A DNA stretch of 64,000 bases from Buttiauxella gaviniae (GTDB lineage Bacteria; Pseudomonadota; Gammaproteobacteria; Enterobacterales; Enterobacteriaceae): contig NZ_JBFMVT010000002.1 in assembly GCF_040786275.1 (NCBI RefSeq), positions 62,001 through 126,000 on the forward strand, read 5' to 3'. A model generated the notes under the pieces. The model was not told the DNA's origin. It searched no databases and saw nothing but the letters and a program-made list of their open reading frames with translations. A program made the position numbers and the translations under genes. Shown here in pieces: positions 9,644 through 21,926 of this stretch (its first letter is position 1; each line of letters begins with the position of its first letter).

Positions 9644-10350
9644 TAGCTTATCCCCAGAAGTTTCTTTATATGTTCCCTTCGCTTTAATATTGCCAACCCA
9701 TATGAAATATAATTGCGCCTCGGGTCTTTAGCATCTAACGATATTGCTTGTATAAAATCATCTTTTTTCCTCTCAACTCCACGGTTATAACGAGCGCCAA
9801 CTAAGATAAGTTGCTCATCCGTTAAATTTAAAGTGTCGGCATTTGGATAGTCATGCTTAATTAAGTTATATAAGTGCATCGCAACTATTTTTAAATTGAA
9901 ACTATCCGTTTGCAAACATTGGCTAATTTGTAGCTGTTGGGTAGTGGATAACGTTCTGGGATCTATTCCTAGCGTTTCGGCTACCACTCTTATTTGCATT
10001 GCTACCACACCAATAGACACTTTGTTAGAATAATCATTATTTTTATGAAAATAATCTATTAGTTGCCTGAATAGCAAGACTTGAGGTTTTAAATCATCAG
10101 GCTTTCCACCAGCCTCTTGCCAGGCAACACTAGCTAGTAGTAACGCTGGTATTTTTGCCTGTTGGGCATAGGTAAAGATTAACGTTTTGTGGAATTTTAT
10201 AAAGGAATCTTTATAAAGATAGAGATAAGGCTGGCCCCAATAATTCTCTGCATCATCCGAATGTAATTTCCATATCGAAACATCTATCATGTCCCATCGC
10301 TGAAAATTTCTTCCTTGAGGGTTGCAAAATTTTCCATCCATTTCATTCAT
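9643..10350 (-). CDS. Lysozyme-like protein, putative Hcp-linked T6SS effector
   Basis: 235 aa with no signal peptide or membrane segment. The order of motifs resembles the lysozyme/soluble lytic transglycosylase fold: a candidate catalytic Glu79 in LASVAWQEAGG, then GVVAMQI at 114-120 (compare the GLMQ motif), then an alpha-helical stretch and ARYNRG at 186-191 (compare YNAG). This points to cleavage of the glycan chain of peptidoglycan, so it would have to act in a target-cell periplasm. It lies 43 bp downstream of an Hcp-like gene and is coupled to a membrane immunity candidate. The ATG at 10350 has AAGGA 9-10 nt upstream. Effector role inferred; fold assignment is by motif only. Confidence 0.62.
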   Translation of the reverse strand: MNEMDGKFCNPQGRNFQRWDMIDVSIWKLHSDDAENYWGQPYLYLYKDSFIKFHKTLIFTYAQQAKIPALLLASVAWQEAGGKPDDLKPQVLLFRQLIDYFHKNNDYSNKVSIGVVAMQIRVVAETLGIDPRTLSTTQQLQISQCLQTDSFNLKIVAMHLYNLIKHDYPNADTLNLTDEQLILVGARYNRGVERKKDDFIQAISLDAKDPRRNYISYGLAILKRREHIKKLLGIS

Positions 10351-10393
10351 GAAATTTTATCCTTTTCTTTCATATCATTAGTATTTTAACGCT

Positions 10394-10873
10394 CTAAAAA
10401 ACGCGATCTTCCCATATACTATAACCTGAAGTACCCGCAGCATGATGTTCCCATGTAATCGTTTCATAATTTAGGGAGATCATTTCTTCTGGCTGGTTAC
10501 CAGAGTGATCAATCGTATGTGGGTATATTATGCTAACTCCATTCAAATACGCTTTTCTTACTGTTATTGAATAATAGAGTTCTTGAGAACCAGATGATGA
10601 TGCTCTATACATATCAAACTTAAGTTCGAGCTCTTCATTATTTGATATTGCCACACCTAAAAGAGGTGAGGACTTATCAATAAACTTAACAAATGAAAGT
10701 GGCCCATGATTAACGTTTTTCACTCTGTTTATTGAGTGTTCCATGGAAATAACCATTATTTGATTTAAATGATTTTCCTGAAATTTATTACCGATAGAAT
10801 CATAGGAAGAGCAACCAGCAGATAATACACCTTGTTGCTTACCGGTAATTGTTACATAAATCAGATTACTCAT
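10394..10873 (-). CDS. Hcp-family T6SS protein (divergent, 159 aa)
   Basis: Hcp-like protein: N-terminal NLIYVTITGKQQG, the DSIGN motif, and C-terminal YETITWEHHAAGTSGYSIW are typical of Hcp ring subunits. It belongs to the same subfamily as the protein at 62850-63329; an ungapped alignment by eye gives about 87 identities in 159. Both are much less like the main Hcp at 42813-43331. It has no C-terminal toxin extension. It is first gene of a three-gene leftward cassette outside the main T6SS locus, so it probably forms the tube segment that carries the neighbouring cargo, using the machinery encoded 33 kb away. AAGGT precedes the ATG. Confidence 0.85.
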   Translation of the reverse strand: MSNLIYVTITGKQQGVLSAGCSSYDSIGNKFQENHLNQIMVISMEHSINRVKNVNHGPLSFVKFIDKSSPLLGVAISNNEELELKFDMYRASSSGSQELYYSITVRKAYLNGVSIIYPHTIDHSGNQPEEMISLNYETITWEHHAAGTSGYSIWEDRVF

Positions 10874-11049
10874 AGCTAACTACCTTTTTGTCAGAATTAA
10901 AAATTAATGCTGACATTGATAGCTATCGTTATCAACTCATTTTCTAAACTAGCCCTAATTCACACTAACAGAATCATTTTTTAAATTTATAATTAGGCTT
11001 GAGAAATAAGTTATTTATATATTCTATTTTTATTATCTTTCAAATAGCA

Positions 11050-11079
11050 ATACTCTCAGCATTTCAATGCCGAGAGTAT
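11050..11079 (-). terminator. Hairpin downstream of astE, probable terminator
   Basis: Stem ATACTCTCaGCAT / ATGCcGAGAGTAT (13 bp with one mismatch) around a TTCA loop, about 90 bp past the astE stop. The downstream T-run on the minus strand is weak (TGCTATTTG), so termination is likely but not certain. Confidence 0.5.
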
Positions 11080-11102
11080 GCTATTGATAACTAAACTTAA
11101 TA

Positions 11103-11170
11103 ATACATACCACTAAAAAGATCATGAGAGGTAAATGATGCAGCTACCACTCTTACATTTTGGTATGTAT
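11103..11170. repeat. 10-bp perfect inverted repeats flanking 48 bp
   Basis: ATACATACCA at 11103-11112 is the exact reverse complement of TGGTATGTAT at 11161-11170, which abuts the astE stop codon. The 48 bp between them contain no gene. It may be a long-loop hairpin at the end of the ast transcript or a small insertion footprint at the edge of the accessory cassette. Confidence 0.5.
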
Positions 11171-12136
11171 CTATATCTCCCTCAACATCAAGCCCGCGCG
11201 CAACCCGGTCGCGACATTCGGATTAGGGAATAATACAAACTCGATATCTTCCTTCACGACATAGCGCGTGTCGCCATCTTCCGCGAGTAATGTGCCTTTC
11301 GGGAAGGCGGTGAAGTTTTGCGTCTGCGCTGACATATGCAACACGAAAGCGTCCGTGTGGCGCGTAATCTGCTGGGCCACTTTATAGCGCAGCGGTTCGC
11401 CTTCGCTCGCCGGTGCGGGTTGGCCGCTTAACAATGCCTGCAACGCCTGCTTTGTGACTTCAAACTGGCCGAGGTCGTTCTCACCGAACGGTTGCGCTTT
11501 GCCCAGCTCCAGAGTGCAGCTTAATGCGTTGAAATGCTCGCTGGTGAAGTGGGTGAACGTGCCGCCCGGCGCCTGATGGAACACCAGCGCCTGCAGCCCC
11601 GCACAGCCCAGCCAGGAGAGAAAAGCCTCGTCGTAAGGTAATGCGCGTGCCGGAAGCACCCCAAAGCGTGGATGATATGAGCTGCGGATCGCGGTGTGCA
11701 TATCCAGGTGCCAGCAAACCGTCTCTTCGCTTTGGGCGAGGAACAATTCAAGGGCATTTTCAAGACGACCGGCGCGCTGAGTTTCAATGCTTTCCGGAAA
11801 CTGCTGCCAGCGCCCGCCAAACATGCGGTTCATATCGCTGTGCTGAAAACGCTGATTGCTGCGTAGTGCCGCAGGATTACCCAAAATCACCAGCACGCGC
11901 CATTCCAGCGCCAGCTCACCCGCAAGCAGGCTATCCACCAGTTGGGCGAGTATTTCTACCGGTGCCGTCTCGTTACCGTGAATCCCAGCCGAGAGCACCA
12001 GCGTTTTTTGTGCGGTCTGGTGAGGAATGAGCGTCAAAATGCCCTCATCCCACCATTGCCACCGCAGATGGGCATTTTCCCCTTCGCCCTGTGTTGGCGC
12101 TTTGCCCGCGAGCGTTTGCGCCAGAAAATCCAGCAT
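11171..12136 (-). CDS. astE: Succinylglutamate desuccinylase AstE
   Basis: Last enzyme of the arginine succinyltransferase pathway: N-succinyl-L-glutamate to succinate + L-glutamate. It is a zinc carboxypeptidase-like protein (aspartoacylase/AstE family) of 321 aa. Zinc ligands are seen in GIHGNE (H53, E56) and DMH (H147), with a catalytic glutamate at about E210 in LELGKAQ. GGAGG lies just upstream of the ATG at 12136. It is the last gene of astCADBE, separated from astB by 34 bp that contain a small hairpin. Confidence 0.96.
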   Translation of the reverse strand: MLDFLAQTLAGKAPTQGEGENAHLRWQWWDEGILTLIPHQTAQKTLVLSAGIHGNETAPVEILAQLVDSLLAGELALEWRVLVILGNPAALRSNQRFQHSDMNRMFGGRWQQFPESIETQRAGRLENALELFLAQSEETVCWHLDMHTAIRSSYHPRFGVLPARALPYDEAFLSWLGCAGLQALVFHQAPGGTFTHFTSEHFNALSCTLELGKAQPFGENDLGQFEVTKQALQALLSGQPAPASEGEPLRYKVAQQITRHTDAFVLHMSAQTQNFTAFPKGTLLAEDGDTRYVVKEDIEFVLFPNPNVATGLRAGLMLREI

Positions 12137-12150
12137 GTTGCCTCCAGATG

Positions 12151-12170
12151 AAGCCTGGTTTTCCAGGCTT
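12151..12170. other. Intercistronic hairpin astB-astE
   Basis: The palindrome AAGCCTGG-TTTT-CCAGGCTT lies directly after the astB stop codon and before the astE ribosome site. There is no T-tract in the direction of transcription, so it more likely stabilises the upstream mRNA or tunes astE translation than terminates. Confidence 0.55.
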
Positions 12171-16001
<3,831 letters not shown>

Positions 16002-16005
<4 letters not shown>

Positions 16006-17222
16006 GATTGCTCTCCCGCTAAGAAGCGTTCACAGGCGCGCTCAAAACGATCCAACCCTTCCTGCACTTCGGCTTCGCTGACAATTAAAGCCGGTGCAAA
16101 ACGAACGACGTTCGCACCGGCGATAAGCATCATCAAGCCCTCTTTCGCCGCGGCCTGTAAGATAAGTTTAGCTTTTCCGCTGTATTCTGGTTGCAGTACG
16201 CAGCCAATTAGCAGCCCCAGACCGCGCACTTCGCTGAACAGTTGATGCTTCTGGTTAATCTTGTTTAAACGCTCAACAAACCAGGCATGGCGCTGCTTCA
16301 CCCCATTAAGAACTTCCGGGGTATTAATAATTTCCATTACGCGCCCCGCCACCGCACCCGCCAGCGGGTTACCGCCGTAAGTGGTGCCGTGCGTTCCCAC
16401 CACCATCACTTTTGAGAACTTATCGGTGGTCAGCATCGCGCCAATCGGGAAGCCACCGCCTAACGCCTTCGCAGTAGAGAGCACATCCGGCGTGATGCCG
16501 TAATGCATATAGGCATACAGCTCGCCGGTGCGACCCACGCCGGTTTGTACTTCGTCAAAAATCAGCACCGCATTGTGGCGATCGCAGAGTTCTCGCAGGC
16601 CTTGCAGGAAAGTCGGATCCGCTGGCACCACGCCGCCTTCGCCCTGCATCGGCTCAACAATCACGGCACAGGTGTTTTCGTTAATCAGTTCGCTGGCGGA
16701 TTGCAGATCGTTAAAAATCGCGTGGCTGATTTGCGGCGGCAGCGGTGCAAAATCTTGTGAATAGGCGGGCTGCCCGCCCGCTGAGACGGTAAACAGCGTG
16801 CGGCCATGAAACGCATTTTTAAATGCGACGATGCCACTTTTCTGTGGGCCAAAATTATCATGAGCGTATTTACGCGCCAGTTTCAGCGCCGCTTCGTTGG
16901 CTTCCGCCCCGGAGTTGCAGAAGAACACTTTGTCGGCAAAGGTGGCATCAATCAGTTGTTTTGCCAGACGCAGGATCGGCTCGTTGGTGTAGCCGTTACC
17001 GGTGTGCCAGAATTTTGCCGCCTGCTCTTCAAGCGCTTTGCGCAGTTCCGGGTTGGCGTGCCCCAGCGCGTTAACCGCAATCCCACCGGCAAAATCAATG
17101 TAATCGTTGCCCTGCTGGTCCCATAACGTCGACCCTTCACCACGTACCGGAATAAAAGAAGCAGGGGCATAAACGGGCATCATCCATTCGTCGAAATTCT
17201 GGCGGGTAATTGACTGCGACAT
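16002..17222 (-). CDS. astC: Succinylornithine transaminase AstC
   Basis: PLP-dependent class III aminotransferase, 406 aa: N2-succinyl-L-ornithine + 2-oxoglutarate to N-succinylglutamate semialdehyde + glutamate. The Schiff-base lysine is K252 in [11 protein letters not shown]; the GTTYGGNP phosphate-binding loop and the DEVQTG aspartate are present. First gene of the operon, with GAGG before the ATG. The 434-bp spacer upstream carries the sigma-54 promoter candidate and ArgR-like sites. The close paralogue ArgD could be confused with it, but the operon context decides. Confidence 0.96.
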
Positions 17223-17294
17223 AGCGACCTCTTCCGGTAAATAAAAAGTTATTTGAATGTTAAATAATTGGGTGTTTGCGCTGTAAATGTAGAT

Positions 17295-17310
17295 TGCACG
17301 CTTCGTGCCA
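17295..17310 (-). promoter_or_regulatory. Sigma-54 promoter candidate of astCADBE
   Basis: On the minus strand TGGCACGAAGCGTGCA matches the -24/-12 consensus TGGCACGnnnnTTGCA at every conserved position except one, with correct spacing. It lies about 75 bp upstream of the astC ATG. In E. coli the ast operon is known to use RpoN with NtrC and ArgR under nitrogen limitation. Confidence 0.82.
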
Positions 17311-17340
17311 GCCAGCGATAAAAATGCATAGCGGAGGGGG

Positions 17341-17400
17341 ATGAATAGAAAATCAATAACTTAGAAGTATTCACTATTCATGTATAGTGAATAATTAGTG
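17341..17400. promoter_or_regulatory. ArgR-like half-site cluster upstream of astC
   Basis: Four TGAAT/ATTCA half sites occur at 17342-17346, 17369-17373, 17376-17380 and 17388-17392, including the perfect inverted repeat TATTCACTAT (17368-17377) / ATAGTGAATA (17384-17393). ARG boxes are palindromes built on TGAAT-N4-ATTCA. The position upstream of the sigma-54 promoter fits ArgR acting as activator of ast, as in E. coli. Individual boxes are imperfect. Confidence 0.55.
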
Positions 17401-17656
17401 CATAGTTTTATGGTTCCGCTTGATGCGCCGCATGAAAACCAGAAATATTATGCACTGGTAAAATTTAATACTGGATTTGTGATCGATAGCGGGGTTTGCA
17501 CCGCGTTTATGCCCCAAAACGGGGCGAAGCGGTAGATTTTGGTGCAGTTTTTGCCCTGTAACATTCATTGATGCTGTCTATAACAGCGTTTTCAGCACGC
17601 GGATTCATTTTCTGCTAACATCCTGCAACATTGTTCAGTAACCACGGCAGCGACTT
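17401..17656. other. Intergenic region astC-xthA, upstream part
   Basis: About 250 bp with no gene. Several TGCAC/GTGCA half sites (17398-17403, 17455-17459, 17492-17496 and near 17541-17545) could belong to NtrC enhancer sites for ast, but none forms a full consensus palindrome. The xthA promoter must also be here; I see no convincing sigma-70 pair. Confidence 0.35.
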
Positions 17657-18463
17657 ATGAAATTCGTCTCTTTTAATATCAACGGCCTGCGCGCCCGTCC
17701 TCACCAACTTGAAGCGATTGTTGAGCAGCATCAGCCTGATGTGATCGGCTTGCAGGAAACGAAAGTGCATGACGATATGTTCCCCCTCGAGGATGTTGCA
17801 AAACTGGGCTACAACGTCTTTTATCATGGCCAGAAAGGCCATTACGGCGTGGCGCTGCTGACAAAAGAAACCCCGATTTCAGTACGCCGTGGCTTCCCTG
17901 GCGACGATGAAGAAGCCCAACGCCGGCTAATTATGGCTGAAATTCCCTCGCCGTTAGGCAACCTGACGGTGATCAACGGTTACTTCCCGCAGGGTGAAAG
18001 CCGCGACCATCCAACAAAATTCCCGGCGAAAGCAAAGTTCTACCAGGATCTGCAAAACTACCTGAATACCGAGCTGAATAAAGACAATCCGGTGTTAATT
18101 ATGGGCGATGTGAATATCAGCCCGACTGATCTGGATATCGGCATTGGGGAAGAGAACCGCAAGCGTTGGTTGCGTACCGGCAAATGCTCGTTCCTGCCGG
18201 AGGAACGTGAGTGGATGGACCGCCTGATTAGCTGGGGTCTGGTCGATACTTTCCGTCACGCGAACCCGGAAACACAAGACAAATTCTCATGGTTTGATTA
18301 CCGCTCAAAAGGCTTTGATGATAACCGTGGGCTGCGCATTGACCTGCTGCTGGCGAGCAAGCCATTAGCCGAACGCTGCATTGCCACTGGTATTGATTAC
18401 GATATTCGCAGCATGGAAAAGCCGTCGGATCACGCGCCTGTTTGGGCTGAATTTAAGCTTTAA
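17657..18463 (+). CDS. xthA: Exodeoxyribonuclease III XthA
   Basis: AP endonuclease / 3'-5' exonuclease of base-excision repair, exonuclease-endonuclease-phosphatase fold, 268 aa exactly as in E. coli. Visible active-site residues: Glu34 in LQETK, the [11 protein letters not shown] loop carrying Asp151 and Asn153, the LRIDLLL aspartate near 229 and His259 in SDHAPVW. Removes 3' blocking groups and incises abasic sites. Monocistronic or leading into the downstream VTT gene 20 bp away. Confidence 0.98.
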   Translation: MKFVSFNINGLRARPHQLEAIVEQHQPDVIGLQETKVHDDMFPLEDVAKLGYNVFYHGQKGHYGVALLTKETPISVRRGFPGDDEEAQRRLIMAEIPSPLGNLTVINGYFPQGESRDHPTKFPAKAKFYQDLQNYLNTELNKDNPVLIMGDVNISPTDLDIGIGEENRKRWLRTGKCSFLPEEREWMDRLISWGLVDTFRHANPETQDKFSWFDYRSKGFDDNRGLRIDLLLASKPLAERCIATGIDYDIRSMEKPSDHAPVWAEFKL

Positions 18464-18483
18464 GGAAAAACGCCACAACACAC

Positions 18484-19143
18484 ATGCGTAAGTTACTGTT
18501 TGCCACGCTGGCTGTGGTTTTTATTCTGCTGATTATCTTCCTGCCGCCGGGTAGCCTGGCGGCGCTGCAACACTATCAAGCGCAATTCTCCGCCTGGCAC
18601 CAGCACCATCCGCTGGCAACGGCACTGGTATTATTTGCCATTTATGTGGTCGTCGCTACCCTTTCCATCCCCGGCGCTACGCTATTAACCCTGTTGGCGG
18701 GCTCGCAGTTTGGGCTGATTCAGGGAACGATTCTGGTGGCGCTCGCGGCAACCTTTGGCGCAACACTCGCCATGCTCATTAGCCGCTATTTGCTGCGCGA
18801 CTGGGTGCAGAAACGTTTTACAGCGCCTATGTCCGCCATTAATCGCGGTATGGAACAGGAAGGGTTGTACTATCTTTTCGCGTTGCGTTTGACGCCGGTT
18901 TTCCCATTCTTTCTGATTAACTTGCTGATGGGGCTGACGCCCGTCACCACGCTGCGTTATTTTGCGGTGAGCCTTGTCGGCATGTTGCCTGCCATTGTGG
19001 TTTACCTGAATGCCGGACGTGAACTCAGCAAACTTCGCTCCCTGGGCGATATTCTCTCGCCGGGTATGATAGTGACGTTTATTTTGTTGGGGTTACTGCC
19101 GCTGGTTTCACGCCGGATTGTCGCCCGTTTTCGCACCCATTAA
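18484..19143 (+). CDS. VTT-domain (TVP38/TMEM64, YdjX/YdjZ-like) membrane protein
   Basis: 219 aa inner-membrane protein with a first TM at residues 5-25 and further hydrophobic segments at about 45-70, 78-100, 135-165 and 190-210. The VTT/DedA-type signature is seen in LLAGSQFGLIQG and in ALRLTPVFPFFLINLLMGLT (conserved Arg and Pro re-entrant motif). It occupies the place of ydjX/ydjZ beside xthA and the ynj genes in E. coli, but I cannot say which it matches. Role unknown; related proteins act in lipid scrambling or membrane homeostasis. The ATG has only a distant ribosome site. Confidence 0.85.
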   Translation: MRKLLFATLAVVFILLIIFLPPGSLAALQHYQAQFSAWHQHHPLATALVLFAIYVVVATLSIPGATLLTLLAGSQFGLIQGTILVALAATFGATLAMLISRYLLRDWVQKRFTAPMSAINRGMEQEGLYYLFALRLTPVFPFFLINLLMGLTPVTTLRYFAVSLVGMLPAIVVYLNAGRELSKLRSLGDILSPGMIVTFILLGLLPLVSRRIVARFRTH

Positions 19144-19161
19144 TTTACTGAGGAATTCACC

Positions 19162-20349
19162 TTGCGCGGTTTTCTTTGCCTGGTTTACACCTTTTTATTC
19201 TCGCTCTTGCTGGCCACAACGGCATCTGCCAACGCCTCCGACTGGCAAACTTTGCGCCAGCAGGCAAATGGCCAGACCGTTTATTTTAACGCCTGGGGCG
19301 GCGACCCGGCGGTAAACAGTTATATCGACTGGGCGGCGGGCGAAATGAAAAAGCACTATGGCGTGACGGTAAAAGTAGTGCATCTTGCCGATGCCGCAGA
19401 TGCGGTAAAGCGCATTCAGAGCGAAGCCGCCGCCGGGCGCAAAGAAAAAGGTTCGGTCGATTTGCTGTGGGTGAATGGTGAAAACTTCCATACGCTCAAA
19501 CAGGCCGGATTACTGAAAGAAGGCTGGGCATGGGAATTACCCAACTGGCGCTATGTCGATCAGAAAAAACCGGTGCGCGAAGATTTCTCACAGCCAACTG
19601 ACGGGGCCGAAGCGCCGTGGGGCAGCGCTCAGTTAATGTTGATTGGCAACGAACAGCCGAACGTCACCTTCCCACGCAGCGCCGATGAACTACTGGCGTT
19701 TGCTAAAGCGAATCCCGGCAAACTGAGCTACCCTCGCCCGCCAGATTTTACCGGTACCGCGTTTATCGAACAGATGTTAATCGTCCTGACGCGTGACCCG
19801 CAGGCGCTGCGTCTTCCGCCTGATCCCGCAACTTTTAAAAAGGTGACCGCCCCGCTGTGGGATTATCTCGATAAACTGCATCCGCTGTTGTGGCGCGAGG
19901 GTAAAACCTTCCCGCCAACGCCTGCGCGTATGGACAGAATGCTGGCTGACGGCGAACTGTTGCTGTCGATGACCTTTAACCCCGCGCACGTTGATAACTT
20001 AATTGAGCGCAAGCAGCTTCCTAAAACGGCGCAGGCGTTTGGCTTCGGGCAAGGTATGTTGGGCAACGTTCACTTTGTCACGATCCCCGCCAACGCAAGT
20101 GCTCAGGCCGGGGCGCAGGTGCTGGCAAATTTCCTGATGTCGCCTGAAGCGCAAATCCGAAAAGCCAATCCAGCGATTTGGGGAGATGCCACGGTGCTGG
20201 ATAGCGCAGCCCTGCCGCCACCTTTCGCTGAGCAGCTTAACGCGCAAAAACCGGCTCATCTGCAAGCGGCGCCTTACCTTGCAGAGCCGCACGCCGCCTG
20301 GGTTAATACGCTGGAAAAAGAGTGGTTACAACGCTACGGAGCGATGTGA
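19162..20349 (+). CDS. ynjB: ABC transporter periplasmic binding protein YnjB
   Basis: 395 aa extracellular solute-binding protein with a signal peptide (about 25 residues, hydrophobic core LVYTFLFSLLLATTASA). It closely resembles E. coli YnjB, whose substrate is unproven; the family is related to thiamine/spermidine-type binding proteins. The start is a TTG at 19162, preceded by GAGGA at 8 nt; any later ATG would delete the signal peptide. The gene overlaps ynjC in GTGA at 20346-20349, so binding protein, permease and ATPase form one unit. Confidence 0.9.
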   Translation: MRGFLCLVYTFLFSLLLATTASANASDWQTLRQQANGQTVYFNAWGGDPAVNSYIDWAAGEMKKHYGVTVKVVHLADAADAVKRIQSEAAAGRKEKGSVDLLWVNGENFHTLKQAGLLKEGWAWELPNWRYVDQKKPVREDFSQPTDGAEAPWGSAQLMLIGNEQPNVTFPRSADELLAFAKANPGKLSYPRPPDFTGTAFIEQMLIVLTRDPQALRLPPDPATFKKVTAPLWDYLDKLHPLLWREGKTFPPTPARMDRMLADGELLLSMTFNPAHVDNLIERKQLPKTAQAFGFGQGMLGNVHFVTIPANASAQAGAQVLANFLMSPEAQIRKANPAIWGDATVLDSAALPPPFAEQLNAQKPAHLQAAPYLAEPHAAWVNTLEKEWLQRYGAM

Positions 20350-21926
20350 AAACCCGCAGCCTACAACGCGGTGTAGCCTGGTGTGCCATGGGGTGCGTTT
20401 TTGCGCCCCTGATCCCCGGCTTACTCATGATGTTAAAGCCCATGCTAATGCCAGAAATCTGGCAAGTGCTATGGGCTGATAACCAATTACCGGGCGCACT
20501 GCGGGCCACATTTAACTCGACGGTTATTAGCGTTACCGGTTCACTGATGTTGTGCCTGATGCTCCTTTGCGGCCTGTGGCCCGGCGTGCGCTGGCAGCGT
20601 TACGCATCCCACCTGCCCTTGTTATTAGCCCTTCCGCATGTCGCCTTTGCCAGCGGTTTTTTATTCTTATTTTCCGATAACGGCTGGCTGGCGCGGCTGT
20701 GCGGCCTGTCGTTTCATCTTGATGAAAATGGCGTTGGCCTGGGGATTTTGCTGGCGCTCAAAGAGAGCTGGTTTTTGCTGTGGATTGCCAGCACGCAGTT
20801 AAATCATCAGACGCTTTCTCAACAACTCACCGTGGCGCAAAGCCTGGGTTATGGCCCGCTGCAAAGCCGCGTTCGGGTGCTGGTTCCGCAACTATTACCG
20901 CGCCTGAAATGGGCGTTGTTGGCGGTGACGGCGTACAGCCTTTCGGTTGTTGATGTCGCGATGATTCTTGGGCCTGCAAACCCGCCCACGCTCGCGGTTC
21001 TGGCCTGGCAGTGGCTTAACGATGCCGACCCGCAACGTGTTTTGCTGGGGATGCTCACCTCGCTTTTAATGGTTGTGATGCTGGGGATTTTTATCGCGCT
21101 TGGATACGGACTATGGGCATTGTGGCGTCAGGCGTTAGGGCGGTTTTCCGGTACCCGGCATCATCTGAGTATCCATACGCTGGCGCGCGTGTCGGGCTCA
21201 GTCATGACTGTGACGGGCGTCGCCGCGATCGCGATGCTCATTATGTGGTCGCTGGCGGACGGTTGGTTTTATCCGTCGCTATGGCCCGATGCCTTAGCAT
21301 TCTCGGGCTGGCAAAGCGCCGATCTTTCACCGTTGATCACCACCTTTTGGCTGGCGCTGGCGAGCAGTCTGGCAGGGTTATTGGTGGTGATTATCTGGCT
21401 GGAAGGGGGCGATTCGCGGTTTGATCGCGGGTTTGCGCTTCCACTTTTTTTACCCGCCCTGCCGCTGGTCGCCGGGCAATATCAACTATTACTGAGGCTG
21501 GATTTGGACGGTGGCTGGCTCGGGGTAATCTGGAGCCATTTGCTGTGGGTTGTGCCCTATATGCTGCTGGTGGCGCGGCCTGCATGGCAACAGTTTGATT
21601 CCCGCCTGGCGATCACCGCCCGCACGCTGGGCTGGTCATCATGGAAGATTTTATGCTGGGTTAAACTTCCTCTGCTGATGAGGCCGCTGCTGGCGGCGTT
21701 TGCAGTCGGTTTTGCGGTGAGCATCGCACAATATCTTCCGACGCTGTATGCCGGTGCCGGGCGATTTGCGACAGTCACCACGCAGGCCGTAACCCTCAGC
21801 AGCGGCGGCGATCCGCAACAACAGGCGATTCAGGCCTTATTGCAAATGCTCTTACCGGGCATGATATTTATCATCACGCTCCAGTTAAGCCGCCTGTTTG
21901 GTCGCTATCGACAAGGATTACGCTAA
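20346..21926 (+). CDS. ynjC: ABC transporter permease YnjC (duplicated)
   Basis: Large permease of about 526 aa with roughly a dozen hydrophobic segments arranged as two binding-protein-dependent transport domains in one chain (first half to about residue 270, second half after it), like ThiP. It forms the membrane channel of the YnjBCD importer. I favour the GTG at 20346, which overlaps the ynjB stop; GGAG lies only 4 nt upstream and an earlier GTG at 20322 also exists, so the start is uncertain. It ends in TAATG with ynjD. Confidence 0.87.
   Translation: MKTRSLQRGVAWCAMGCVFAPLIPGLLMMLKPMLMPEIWQVLWADNQLPGALRATFNSTVISVTGSLMLCLMLLCGLWPGVRWQRYASHLPLLLALPHVAFASGFLFLFSDNGWLARLCGLSFHLDENGVGLGILLALKESWFLLWIASTQLNHQTLSQQLTVAQSLGYGPLQSRVRVLVPQLLPRLKWALLAVTAYSLSVVDVAMILGPANPPTLAVLAWQWLNDADPQRVLLGMLTSLLMVVMLGIFIALGYGLWALWRQALGRFSGTRHHLSIHTLARVSGSVMTVTGVAAIAMLIMWSLADGWFYPSLWPDALAFSGWQSADLSPLITTFWLALASSLAGLLVVIIWLEGGDSRFDRGFALPLFLPALPLVAGQYQLLLRLDLDGGWLGVIWSHLLWVVPYMLLVARPAWQQFDSRLAITARTLGWSSWKILCWVKLPLLMRPLLAAFAVGFAVSIAQYLPTLYAGAGRFATVTTQAVTLSSGGDPQQQAIQALLQMLLPGMIFIITLQLSRLFGRYRQGLR

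Larger units (their letters stand above)
10874..11170. other. AT-rich intergenic region between Hcp cassette and astE
   Basis: 297 bp of strongly AT-rich DNA holding the presumed promoter of the Hcp cassette (no convincing -35/-10 pair seen), a hairpin at 11050-11079 and a pair of 10-bp inverted repeats at 11103-11112 and 11161-11170. No gene found. Confidence 0.5.

Noticed and set aside
17455..17545. NtrC enhancer sites upstream of ast
   Set aside because: Only TGCAC/GTGCA half sites are seen; no complete TGCAC-N7-GTGCA palindrome, so no separate feature was called.
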